Positions 40,226-47,772 of a DNA stretch of 64,000 nt are shown here, piece after piece. Source of the DNA: RHKX01 sp046330285 (GTDB lineage Bacteria > Actinomycetota > Thermoleophilia > Solirubrobacterales > 70-9); the NCBI GenBank assembly GCA_046330285.1, contig JAXLSX010000003.1, positions 186,001-250,000 of the forward strand, written 5' to 3'. Position numbers and translations under genes: made by a program. The stretch's first letter is position 1, and each line of letters opens with the position of its first letter. The notes under the pieces are model-generated. The model saw only the letters and a list, made by a program, of their open reading frames with translations. It was not told the DNA's origin and ran no database searches.

Positions 40226-42463
40226 ATGCGAGGCCGGACGAGGACATCCCTGGTCTGCCTGTCCGCGATCGCGGCCGTCGCGCTGCTGCCGGCCGCCGCG
40301 ACGGCCCGGTCCACGATCGGGGAGAACGCCGCCGTCGTCCGCGGCGTCGGGGCCTCGGCGCGGATCGGCTTCGACCCGTTCCGGATCAGCTTCGCCGACG
40401 CCGGCGGCGATCCGGTGCTCCGTGGGCTGCGGGGCCGAGAGGGTGCATCGAGGACGTTGCCCGGCGTACCGCGTTCTCAGTTCGGCGCGCCCGGCCCGGT
40501 CCCGCCGACGCTCTACTCGCCGCTCACCTTCCTGGTCGGATCGGTCGGGATCGATCAGTTCCCGACCTTCCAGTGGAACGGCAACCTGCAATCGGTCACC
40601 GAGGCCGGGACCGAGTACGGAGCCGTCGCCGTCGCGGACGCCAGGTCACGACGCGGCGGTGTCCGCATGTCGGTCCGGACGAGCGACCCGAGCGGACGCA
40701 AGCTGATCGTCGACGTGCGGCCGGGACCGGAGCCGGGGACGATCGCCGTCGCTGCGAAGCCCGACGATCCGGACGGAGTCGCAGCGATCGGCGACTCGTT
40801 CCGAGCCCCCGCAGGTGAAGCGTTCCGCGGCTTCGGCGGCCGTCACGACTCGCTCGATCAGAGCGGCAGCGAGTTCTACAACTGGACGCAGCAGGAGAAC
40901 CTGAGCGCGCCCGGCATCGGCGGGCCCGCCCCACCCGGCGTCGACCCCGACACCTACCTGTTCCCGAACGGAGAGCACGCCGCCTACTACGTGCAGTCCT
41001 CCTTCGTCTCCCCCGATCGCTACGGCTTCCTGCTCGACCGGTACGAGCTCTCGCATTGGCGCCTCGCCTCCGACCGGCCCGATGCCTGGCAGGTCCAGAG
41101 CGCCTCGAGCCGGCTCGACTACGTCGTCGCCCCGGGATCGTCTCGGACCGCGATCCGGAAGCTGACCGCGATCGGGGGCCGACACCGGGTGCCACCCCGA
41201 TGGGCGCTCGGCCCCGCACTCGACCGCCTCGTCGAGTTCCCCTCCCAGTCGGCCGACGACTACGCCGCCGCGGTCCGCGACGACCTCCGACAGATGCGTC
41301 GGACCGGAACCGACATCGAGTCCTACCGGATCGAGGGCTGGCAGTTCCTGCCCCGCCCGTTCCTCCGAAGGATCATCGACGAGCTCCGCGACCGCGGGAT
41401 CCACCCGCTGGTCTACTTCCGCTCCTTCGTCGGCGAGGACGAAATCGGGACCGACGATCCCGGCGCGTTCGACGAAGCGATCGAGAAGGGGTACGTGGCG
41501 ACCCACGGCGATGGAGCCCCCTACGTCTTCGAGTCGAACTTCAGCGCGCCGGGTGCGCAGATCGACTTCACCGATCCGGCGGCCGTCCGCTGGTGGAAGC
41601 GGCGCATCACCACCGCGCTCCGGCTCGGCGCCGATGGGTTCATGCAGGACTTCGGCGAGCAGGTCCAGACGGGCATGCACTTCGACGACGGCTCGACCGG
41701 AGCGACGATGCACAACCGGCTGCCGGTCCTCTTCCATCGCGCCACCTACGAGGCGGTTCGGGCGTTCGAGCGCCGTCATCCCGATCGGCACATCTACTGG
41801 TTCACCCGCAACGGGTATTCCGGTTCGCCCGGATCCGCCCGCTACGAGATGGCGAACTTCCCCGGCGACGAGACGACCGACTGGAGCCGGTCCGCCGGCC
41901 TCGCGTCGCAGGCTCCGGACATGCTCAACCGGGCGATCGGCGGCGCCTGGGGCTTCACCACCGACATCGGCGGCTTCTTCGACATCCCCTACGGCCCGAC
42001 GAGCAAGGAGCTCTTCGTCCGCTGGGCCGAGTGGGCCGCGCTCTCCCCCTTCTTCCGCGTCCACGGCTCGGTCGACGCCGGAACCCATACCCCGTGGTCC
42101 TACGACGAGGAGACGCTTCGCATCTACAGGCGGATGGCCGGGCTGCACCGCCGAGCCGAACCGCTGATCGACGCGCTCTGGCGCGACGGGCGTCGAACCG
42201 GCATCCCGGTCGTCCGACCGCTCTGGCTCGCGTATCCCTCCGATCCCCGCGCCACCCTCCAGGACCAGGAGTGGCTGCTCGGCCCCGACGTCCTGGTCGC
42301 TCCCGTCGTCGCGGAGGGCGCCACGTCGAGGCGCGTGTACTTCCCACAAGGGTGCTGGCAGGGTGCCGGCGAGCGACACCGGGGTCCCGGCTACGAGACG
42401 GTCGAGGCGCCGCTCGGGCGCCTGCCGTGGTTCTCGCGCTGCGGCGCGAGCCCGCTCGGCTGA
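40226..42463 (+). CDS. Secreted glycoside hydrolase family 31 (alpha-glycosidase)
   Basis: A 745-residue exported enzyme. The signal peptide ends near residue 27 (LPAAATARS). GH31 hallmarks: the nucleophile Asp475 in FMQDFGEQVQ and the acid/base Asp548 in FPGDETTDWS, with DIGGFFDIPYGP and PFFRVHG further on. The MQDFGE form of the nucleophile loop and GDETTDWS resemble the sulfoquinovosidase/alpha-xylosidase side of the family rather than maltases. It should release alpha-linked sugars from an extracellular glycan or glycolipid; the precise sugar is unknown. ATG 40226 follows TAACTT (40212-40217) by eight bases. Full length for the family. Confidence 0.9.
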   Translation: MRGRTRTSLVCLSAIAAVALLPAAATARSTIGENAAVVRGVGASARIGFDPFRISFADAGGDPVLRGLRGREGASRTLPGVPRSQFGAPGPVPPTLYSPLTFLVGSVGIDQFPTFQWNGNLQSVTEAGTEYGAVAVADARSRRGGVRMSVRTSDPSGRKLIVDVRPGPEPGTIAVAAKPDDPDGVAAIGDSFRAPAGEAFRGFGGRHDSLDQSGSEFYNWTQQENLSAPGIGGPAPPGVDPDTYLFPNGEHAAYYVQSSFVSPDRYGFLLDRYELSHWRLASDRPDAWQVQSASSRLDYVVAPGSSRTAIRKLTAIGGRHRVPPRWALGPALDRLVEFPSQSADDYAAAVRDDLRQMRRTGTDIESYRIEGWQFLPRPFLRRIIDELRDRGIHPLVYFRSFVGEDEIGTDDPGAFDEAIEKGYVATHGDGAPYVFESNFSAPGAQIDFTDPAAVRWWKRRITTALRLGADGFMQDFGEQVQTGMHFDDGSTGATMHNRLPVLFHRATYEAVRAFERRHPDRHIYWFTRNGYSGSPGSARYEMANFPGDETTDWSRSAGLASQAPDMLNRAIGGAWGFTTDIGGFFDIPYGPTSKELFVRWAEWAALSPFFRVHGSVDAGTHTPWSYDEETLRIYRRMAGLHRRAEPLIDALWRDGRRTGIPVVRPLWLAYPSDPRATLQDQEWLLGPDVLVAPVVAEGATSRRVYFPQGCWQGAGERHRGPGYETVEAPLGRLPWFSRCGASPLG

Positions 42464-42466
42464 GAA

Positions 42467-42661
42467 TCAGCGTCCGTCGGGATCGCGATCCCGATCGGGG
42501 CAGACGTGGTGGAGGATCCGATCGGGCAACTCGACCCACTCCCGGCTCAGGGCCAGCCAGGTGGTCGGCTCCTCGAACCCCGGCCCGACCAGGATCGGCT
42601 CCCAGAGCCCGACCGAGCGACCGCACAGATGGCAGTCGGGCGGCGGCGGAATCCTCTCCAT
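42467..42661 (-). CDS. Small CxxC protein
   Basis: A 64-residue protein. Cys10 and Cys13 in DCHLCGRS, and later HHVC (around residue 53), could make a Cys/His zinc site; the sequence ends CPDRDRDPDGR. Two tryptophans and a proline-rich start suggest a small folded zinc-ribbon-like unit rather than a random frame. ATG 42661 follows TAGCCT (minus strand, 42668-42673) by exactly six bases, which supports expression. It converges on the GH31 gene with a three-base gap and diverges from an EamA transporter. Function unknown. Confidence 0.6.
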   Translation of the reverse strand: MERIPPPPDCHLCGRSVGLWEPILVGPGFEEPTTWLALSREWVELPDRILHHVCPDRDRDPDGR

Positions 42662-42708
42662 CGTGGGAGGCTAGGTTTCGGGGCGCGCTGTCGTCTCCGT
42701 GGAAAATG

Positions 42709-42726
42709 CTGACCGGAATCCGTCAG
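42709..42726. promoter_or_regulatory. Inverted repeat upstream of EamA transporter gene
   Basis: CTGAC (42709-42713) and GTCAG (42722-42726) face each other over eight bases, within CTGACCGGAATCCGTCAG, ending ten bases before the transporter ATG. This is a plausible operator in the 75-base divergent spacer between the CxxC gene and the transporter. No regulator gene is adjacent. Weak evidence. Confidence 0.35.
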
Positions 42727-42736
42727 TTCCCGGGAA

Positions 42737-43576
42737 ATGACCCTCTCCCTTCTCCTCGCACTCGCCAGCTCGTTCGCCTACGGATCCGCCGACTTCCTCG
42801 GTGGCGTAGCGGCGCGCGGCGCACATGTGCTGCGGGTCGTCGCGATCGCGGCGCCGGCGAGCCTCGCGGTCGAACTGCTTCTCTGGCCGATCTTCGGGGC
42901 GGATTTCGGGCCGGCGGTGCTCGCCTGGGGCGCCGCGTCAGGGGTCGCGTCCGCCGCCTCCTTCGCGCTCCTCTACAGGACGCTGGCGATCGGTCCGATG
43001 AGCGTGCTCTCCCCGATCACAGCCGTCGTCTCCGCCGCGCTGCCCGTTTGCGTCGGGCTGCTCACCGGCGAGGCGGTCGGTGCGTTCGCCGCTGCCGGAA
43101 TCGCGTTGGCGTTCGTCGCCGTCGTCGTGATCAGTGGCGGACCGGACGGTCACGGCCGGCGCCCGACCAGGACCGCGCTCGTCCTCGCGTGCGGCGCCGG
43201 TGTCGCGATCGCCTGCCAGCTCGTCTTCCTCGATCAGGCGCCTCACGACAGCGGCATCGCGCCGCTGCTCGTCGGACGCGCGGTGTCGTCGGCGATCGTC
43301 CTCGCGGCGGCGCTCGTGCTGCGTGACCGCCTCGGCGAGCGCCGCCCGAACGCAGCCGCCGCGGCCGGGGCCGGCGCCCTCGACTCGCTCGCGAACTTCT
43401 CGTTCCTGCTCGCCGTCCGCGAGGGCGAGCTGGCGATCGTCGCGGTGATCACCGCGCTCTACCCGGCGGCGACGGTCGTCCTCGCCCGCGCCTTCCTCTC
43501 GGAGAGGATCAGCGGGATCCAGCTCGCCGGGCTCGGCCTCGCGGCGGTCTCGGTCAGCCTGCTCGCGCTCGGATAG
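42737..43576 (+). CDS. EamA-family (DMT superfamily) transporter
   Basis: A 279-residue protein with about ten membrane helices in two EamA repeats. The N-terminal LALASSFAYGSADFLGGVAARG and the later LANFSFLLAVREGELAIVAVITALYPAATVVLA are typical. Short loops and no signal peptide. Likely a small-molecule exporter or permease; substrate unknown. The start ATG 42737 has no clear Shine-Dalgarno (GGGAA lies directly before it), so its initiation is uncertain. It lies upstream of, but apart from, the MBL-fold gene. Confidence 0.88.
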   Translation: MTLSLLLALASSFAYGSADFLGGVAARGAHVLRVVAIAAPASLAVELLLWPIFGADFGPAVLAWGAASGVASAASFALLYRTLAIGPMSVLSPITAVVSAALPVCVGLLTGEAVGAFAAAGIALAFVAVVVISGGPDGHGRRPTRTALVLACGAGVAIACQLVFLDQAPHDSGIAPLLVGRAVSSAIVLAAALVLRDRLGERRPNAAAAAGAGALDSLANFSFLLAVREGELAIVAVITALYPAATVVLARAFLSERISGIQLAGLGLAAVSVSLLALG

Positions 43577-43622
43577 AGGCGGGCGGGCGAAAGCAGCCTG
43601 ACCTATGGTCTCGAGGGCAGCG

Positions 43623-44492
43623 ATGGATGCCGATCGACAAGCGCTCGCCGAGCTCGAGACCGGAGCGCTCCCGCTTCCCGAGGGCCTCGCGATCGAATGG
43701 CTCGGCGTCTCCGGCTACCGGCTCAGCTTCGAAGGCCGGTCGCTGTTCGTCGACCCGTACCTCTCCCGGGTGCCGCTGCGGGCGCTGCTGCTGCGCCGCA
43801 CCGCCCTCCCCGATCCGCTGATGATCGAGCGCTACGCGGCCACCGATGACGAGGTCGTGGGGGTGCTCGTGGGCCACACGCACTTCGACCATGCCGTCGA
43901 TGCTCCTGCGCTCGCCCGCCGCTACCGGACGCGGGCGTTCGGATCGTCCTCGCTCGCCCACCTGATGCGGCTCCACGGGCTCGGCGACCGAGCCGTCGAG
44001 GTCGAGCCGCGACGGGCCTACGAGCTCGGCCCGTTCGTCGTCCGCTTCATCTCCAGCCGTCACTCGAAGCTGCTGTTCGGCCGCAAGGTCCCGATGGACG
44101 GCCCGCTGACCTGCGAGCACCTCGACGGACTCGCCCCCGGCGCCTACAGGTGCGGCGCCGTCTACGGGATCCGGATCGACGTCGCCGGCGTATCGCTCTT
44201 CCATCAGGGCAGCGCGAACCTCGACGACGCCGAGCTCGGCAGCGAGCCCGTCGACTTCTTCCTCGCCGGCGTCGCCGGCCGTCAGGTCACCCCGCACTAC
44301 TGGGAGCGGATCCTGCCGCGGCTCGACCCCGAGGTCGTCGTGCCGACCCACTACGACAACTTCTTCACCCCGCTCGGCCGAGAGCAGGACTTCGTCCGGC
44401 GCGTCGACCTCGCCGGTGTCCCCGACGAGATCGCCCGGGTCTCGGCTGCGGCGCGGGTGGCGGCGCTCCCGCGGGTCGACGAGCGTGCCTGA
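43623..44492 (+). CDS. MBL-fold metallo-hydrolase
   Basis: A 289-residue metallo-beta-lactamase-fold hydrolase. The zinc-binding HTHFDH is at 85-90, and later His residues (SSRHSKLL, LFHQGSANLDD, VVPTHYDNFF) complete the two-metal site. It resembles the UlaG/N-acyl-phosphatidylethanolamine phospholipase D-like branch, which includes lipid phosphodiesterases and lactone hydrolases. I choose ATG 43623 because GAGGG lies five bases upstream; an in-frame ATG at 43605 is possible. It may act in the cytosol as no signal peptide is visible. Substrate unknown. Confidence 0.82.
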   Translation: MDADRQALAELETGALPLPEGLAIEWLGVSGYRLSFEGRSLFVDPYLSRVPLRALLLRRTALPDPLMIERYAATDDEVVGVLVGHTHFDHAVDAPALARRYRTRAFGSSSLAHLMRLHGLGDRAVEVEPRRAYELGPFVVRFISSRHSKLLFGRKVPMDGPLTCEHLDGLAPGAYRCGAVYGIRIDVAGVSLFHQGSANLDDAELGSEPVDFFLAGVAGRQVTPHYWERILPRLDPEVVVPTHYDNFFTPLGREQDFVRRVDLAGVPDEIARVSAAARVAALPRVDERA

Positions 44493-44494
44493 CT

Positions 44495-44525
44495 GACCAC
44501 TCGACGGGCGTCAGCCGCCCTGGTC
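44495..44525. terminator. Hairpin between convergent MBL and small membrane protein genes
   Basis: GGGCG (44506-44510) pairs with CGCCC (44516-44520) over a TCAGC loop. GACCA (44495-44499) and TGGTC (44521-44525) extend the stem with a six-base bulge on one side. It sits in the 61-base gap between two convergent genes, so it may terminate both. No T-run. Confidence 0.4.
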
Positions 44526-44553
44526 GGTCTCCGGGGAGTTCGGGCAACGACCC

Positions 44554-44898
44554 TCAGTCGGAGGACGGTCGGCACCGCAGGTGCCAGAAGAGCGCCGAGC
44601 TGAATCCGATCAGGGCGACCCCGATCGCCACTAAGGGGACCGGGTCGAAGTCGGTCGGCAGCAGCCAGAACAGCAGCAGGCCGAGGCCCAGGCCGGCCGC
44701 CAAGCCGAGGTCCGCCGGCCAGGCGGGCCCACGCGCGTAGAGATACGCGAAGAGCAGAATCCCGGCCAGGAAGAACGGAAGGCCGATCGAGAACTGGGCG
44801 ATGAAGCCGAACACCAGCAGGAAGCTCGGCAGCATCCAGACGAAGAACCCGGCGTCGCCGCGGTGCTGCTCCGAAGCGTCGGCTGCATCCCCCCTCAC
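44554..44898 (-). CDS. Small membrane protein, unknown family
   Basis: A 114-residue protein with about four membrane helices (GFFVWMLPSFLLVFGFIAQF, LPFFLAGILLFAYLYARG, LGLAAGLGLGLLLFWLL, VPLVAIGVALIGFSSALFWH). The first 16 residues are acidic and soluble. GTG 44898 follows TAACCT (minus strand) by seven bases, a box that lies at the end of the upstream hydrolase gene. It may therefore be transcribed from its own promoter as well as by read-through. No family known. Confidence 0.6.
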   Translation of the reverse strand: MRGDAADASEQHRGDAGFFVWMLPSFLLVFGFIAQFSIGLPFFLAGILLFAYLYARGPAWPADLGLAAGLGLGLLLFWLLPTDFDPVPLVAIGVALIGFSSALFWHLRCRPSSD

Positions 44899-44908
44899 GC
44901 CGGTCAGG

Positions 44909-45751
44909 TTAGGCGAAGCGCTGCACGAACGCCAGAGACAGTTCGGCGACCTCGCGCCAGCCGCTGTCGATCGTCAGCGAGTGTCCCCGGTTCGGGACCT
45001 GCTTGATCTCAGTCACCGCTTCGTTGCGGCTTTGCCGCTTGTAGGCGGCGTTGGCGATCGCCCACGGCACCGTGTGGTCCTTCTCGCCGTCGAGGATCAA
45101 GAGCGGCCCGCGGTCCGGGTTCTTCGTGTCGACCTTCGCCTCGGTGAACGGGTTCACGTTCGCGTTGGCCATCTGCATCAGCGCCGCTCCGGGAGCCGCC
45201 ACGTGGTAGGTCTCGTAGAGCTGCTCGGCCTCCTCGTCGGTCAGCGCGTTCGCCCATCCGTATTTGAACTGGTCGAGCGTCAGCGTCACCGCGCGGCCCC
45301 GGTTGAGCGGGTTGCTCAGCACTGGAGCGGCCGACCGAAGAGCCGAGATCGGTAGCGGCAGAACACCGCGGAACGGACCGGGATCGACCGCCACCGAGGC
45401 CGCGGACAGCCCGCGGTCGGCGATCATGAACGTCAGCAGGCCACCCGTGGAGTGGCCGATCACCGCCGGCTTCTTGTCGAGCCCGCCGATCACCTCGGCG
45501 GTGTGGTCGGCGATCTGCTTCAACGTCTTCTTCGCGAAGACATCCGGATTCGCCCGGGCCTCCGCGACCGTCTCCGGGTCGTCGGGCCACGACGGCGTCA
45601 GCGCCGCATAACCCGCATCCTCGAAGACTCCGGCCCAGTTGTCCCAGCTGCTCGGCAACAGCCACAGTCCGTGAATGAACACGACGGGGGTCCTCCCGCT
45701 CGCGTTCGCCTGCTCGACCTGCCCGGTCTCGCGAGCGGTTAGTGACGTCAT
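44909..45751 (-). CDS. Alpha/beta hydrolase
   Basis: A 280-residue cytosolic hydrolase. FIHGLWLLPSSWDNW holds the oxyanion loop, the nucleophile elbow GHSTGG has Ser101, the acid is near LLILDGEKDHTVPW, and His in VPNRGHSLT completes the triad. It would cleave an ester, lactone or thioester. ATG 45751 follows GAAGGGAAA, and the promoter (TTGCCT, 17 bases, TAGATT) carries the element ATAGATTGATC, also found in the cupin promoter at 27.6 kb, so the two genes may share a regulator. The small membrane protein gene follows ten bases downstream. Substrate unknown. Confidence 0.87.
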   Translation of the reverse strand: MTSLTARETGQVEQANASGRTPVVFIHGLWLLPSSWDNWAGVFEDAGYAALTPSWPDDPETVAEARANPDVFAKKTLKQIADHTAEVIGGLDKKPAVIGHSTGGLLTFMIADRGLSAASVAVDPGPFRGVLPLPISALRSAAPVLSNPLNRGRAVTLTLDQFKYGWANALTDEEAEQLYETYHVAAPGAALMQMANANVNPFTEAKVDTKNPDRGPLLILDGEKDHTVPWAIANAAYKRQSRNEAVTEIKQVPNRGHSLTIDSGWREVAELSLAFVQRFA

Positions 45752-45786
45752 TCGGTTTTCCCTTCCCCGCCCTCGTCGATCTCGAT

Positions 45787-45819
45787 GATCAATCTATTCC
45801 GGAATCGGGCGGGAGGCAA
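45787..45819 (-). promoter_or_regulatory. Hydrolase promoter with element shared with the cupin promoter
   Basis: On the minus strand: TTGCCT (45814-45819), 17 bases, TAGATT (45791-45796). The 11-base ATAGATTGATC (minus strand, 45787-45797) is identical to plus-strand 27610-27620 in front of the cupin gene. In the cupin promoter it forms one arm of an 8-bp inverted repeat; no second arm was seen here. Confidence 0.45.
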
Positions 45820-45860
45820 GCGCTCGTGCCGCCGCGGCGGCAGGCCGCTAGGTTCAGGCC

Positions 45861-46232
45861 ATGGCCCTGACCATCTGGCACAACCCCCGCTGCTCGAAGA
45901 GCCGGCAGACCCTCGCCCTGATCGAAGCGGCGGGGATCGAGCCGGAGGTCCGTCTCTACCTCGACGATCCGCCGCCGCCGGGCGAGCTCGCCGCGACGCT
46001 CGATCTGCTTGGCATCGAGCCGTGGGAGCTCGCGCGGACGGGGGAGCCGCTCGCGAAGGAGCTCGGCCTCCGCGATCTCCCCCGTGATGAGCAGAACCGG
46101 GCCGAATGGGTCCGAATCATGTCCGCGAACCCGAAGCTGATCGAGCGTCCGGTCGTGATCACCGACGACGGCCGCGCCCGCCTCGGGCGGCCACCGGAGA
46201 ACATCGAGGAGCTGCTCGGGTCGGCGGACTGA
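45861..46232 (+). CDS. arsC: ArsC-family arsenate reductase-like protein
   Basis: A 123-residue thioredoxin-fold protein of the glutaredoxin-linked ArsC/Spx group. The catalytic cysteine is Cys11 in NPRCSKSRQT, with Arg15 four residues on. Later residues, RPVVITDDGRARLGRPPENI, hold the arginines that bind the oxyanion. Length is normal. ATG 45861 follows TAGGTT (45849-45854) by six bases and has no Shine-Dalgarno. No arsenic efflux or ArsR genes are nearby, so a general redox role is also possible. The gene is followed by a hairpin. Family certain; arsenate as substrate is inferred. Confidence 0.88.
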   Translation: MALTIWHNPRCSKSRQTLALIEAAGIEPEVRLYLDDPPPPGELAATLDLLGIEPWELARTGEPLAKELGLRDLPRDEQNRAEWVRIMSANPKLIERPVVITDDGRARLGRPPENIEELLGSAD

Positions 46233-46233
46233 G

Positions 46234-46251
46234 AGCCGGCGCCTACCGGCT
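46234..46251 (+). terminator. Hairpin after the ArsC-family gene
   Basis: AGCCGG (46234-46239) pairs with CCGGCT (46246-46251) over a six-base loop, directly after the stop and followed by TTGG rather than a T-run. Candidate terminator between this gene and the sulfatase promoter. Confidence 0.45.
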
Positions 46252-46308
46252 TGGTCCGGTAGTTCAACCGGATGAGCACCGCCCGGGCGTCCCTAACATC
46301 CACCGGCC

Positions 46309-47763
46309 GTGCCGGGCTCCATCCCCCACAATCGCGTCGCTCGCCGGTGGATCGGTCGCATTGCCGCCGTAGCCCTCCTCTGGTGCGCGCTGGCTCCGGC
46401 CACGGCGACCGCCCGGCCGAACGTCGTCGTCGTGATGACCGACGACCTCGACGTCGCCTCGATGCACGTCCTCAAGGACACGCGCCGGCTGCTCGCTCAC
46501 CGCGGCACCAGCTTCGTCAACTCGTTCGTCACCACCCCGCTCTGCTGCCCGTCGCGATCGACGTTCATGACCGGCCTCTACGCCCACAACCACGGCGTCC
46601 CCGGCAACGACCCGCCCCACGGCGGCGCGATCGGCTTCGACCACGCGGTCAGTCCGAAGCAGACGCTCGCCGTTCGCCTGCAACGGGCGGGCTACCGGAC
46701 CGGCTACGTCGGCAAGTACCTGAACAACCCCGGAAGCGACGGTCAGCTCAACATCCCCCCGGGCTGGAACCGGTGGTTCGAGCCGGCGTTCGACACCAAC
46801 TACCAGATGTTCGACTACGCGGTCGACGACAACGGGCGGCGCAAGGACTACGGCCACTCACCGTCCGACTACCAGACCGACGTGCTCGCGCGGCACTCGC
46901 TCAAGTTCATCTCCGAGAGCTCGAAGCGCCGGAAGCCGTTCTTCCTGATGCTCGGGACCATCGCCCCCCACGCCGACCCCAAGCGCCGCGGTAAGAGCCG
47001 CGACCCGGTCGCGGCGCCGCGCTACGACTCGGAGTTCAACCACGCTCCCCTGCCGCGCCCGCCCGCCTTCAACGAGCGCAACGTCAAGGACAAGCCCCGG
47101 TTCATCCGCCGGCCACGGTTCAACCAAGCCCGCAAGCGCCAGATCCGCGCCATGTACAGGAGCCGGCTCAGGAGCCTGCTCTCGGTCGACGACGCCGTCC
47201 GGAACATCGTCAACCAGCTGAAGCGGGAGCACGAGCTCAACAACACCGTCCTCATGTTCACCTCCGACAACGGCTTCCTGATGGGCGAGCACCGGCTGAC
47301 CGGAAAGGCCCTCCCCTACGACGAATCGATCGGCGTCCCGCTGCTGATCCGCGGCCCGGGACTGCCCCGCGGTCAGCGACTGAGCCAGATCGTCGGCAAC
47401 ATCGATCTCGCCCCGACGATCCTCGACCTCGCCGGCGCGCCGCACGGGAAGATGGACGGCACCACCCTGCTGCCGCTGATCCGCCATCCGGACCGGGCCG
47501 GCCGCCGGGACCTCCTGATCGAGATGCTCAAGGGCAGCCACCGCCGGACCTTCCGCGGGCTGCGCAGCGAGGACTACATGCTGATCAAGAGCGCCCGGGA
47601 CCGGCATCGCAAGCTGGGACCCGTCGGCGAGCTCTACGACCTCAACAAGGACCCCCACGAGATGGTCAACCGCTACCGCGATCCGTCCTACCGGCAGGTT
47701 CGCCGCGATCTCGGCCACCGACTCAGGCGGCTGACCGGATGTCGTCGTCGCGGTTGCCGGTAG
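46309..47763 (+). CDS. Secreted sulfatase (type I, formylglycine-dependent)
   Basis: A 484-residue exported sulfatase. The signal peptide is residues 1-35 (ends near PATATAR). Metal ligands Asp45/Asp46 lie in MTDDLDV, and the formylglycine motif is Cys79 in CCPSRSTFMTG (C-x-P-x-R). A second metal segment is FTSDNGFLMGEH. It needs a formylglycine-generating enzyme, not seen here. Likely removes sulfate from extracellular glycans, lipids or aryl sulfates. It is close to a GH31 glycosidase (3.8 kb away) but not in one operon. GTG 46309 follows TAACAT by 9 bases. The C-terminus is strongly basic and Cys-containing (GCRRRGCR). Confidence 0.92.
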   Translation: MPGSIPHNRVARRWIGRIAAVALLWCALAPATATARPNVVVVMTDDLDVASMHVLKDTRRLLAHRGTSFVNSFVTTPLCCPSRSTFMTGLYAHNHGVPGNDPPHGGAIGFDHAVSPKQTLAVRLQRAGYRTGYVGKYLNNPGSDGQLNIPPGWNRWFEPAFDTNYQMFDYAVDDNGRRKDYGHSPSDYQTDVLARHSLKFISESSKRRKPFFLMLGTIAPHADPKRRGKSRDPVAAPRYDSEFNHAPLPRPPAFNERNVKDKPRFIRRPRFNQARKRQIRAMYRSRLRSLLSVDDAVRNIVNQLKREHELNNTVLMFTSDNGFLMGEHRLTGKALPYDESIGVPLLIRGPGLPRGQRLSQIVGNIDLAPTILDLAGAPHGKMDGTTLLPLIRHPDRAGRRDLLIEMLKGSHRRTFRGLRSEDYMLIKSARDRHRKLGPVGELYDLNKDPHEMVNRYRDPSYRQVRRDLGHRLRRLTGCRRRGCR

Positions 47764-47771
47764 CGCTACCG
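47758..47771. terminator. Palindrome between convergent sulfatase and YibE/F genes
   Basis: CGGTAGCGCTACCG (47758-47771) is a perfect 14-base palindrome that includes the sulfatase stop codon and ends one base before the YibE/F stop. As RNA it would make only a 5-bp stem with a GCGC loop, so it is a weak bidirectional terminator at best. Confidence 0.3.
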
Positions 47772-47772
47772 C

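Noticed and set aside
40226..47763. GH31 glycosidase and sulfatase as one glycan-degrading locus
   Set aside because: They are about 3.8 kb apart with unrelated genes on both strands between them, separate promoters, and no shared regulator or transporter.
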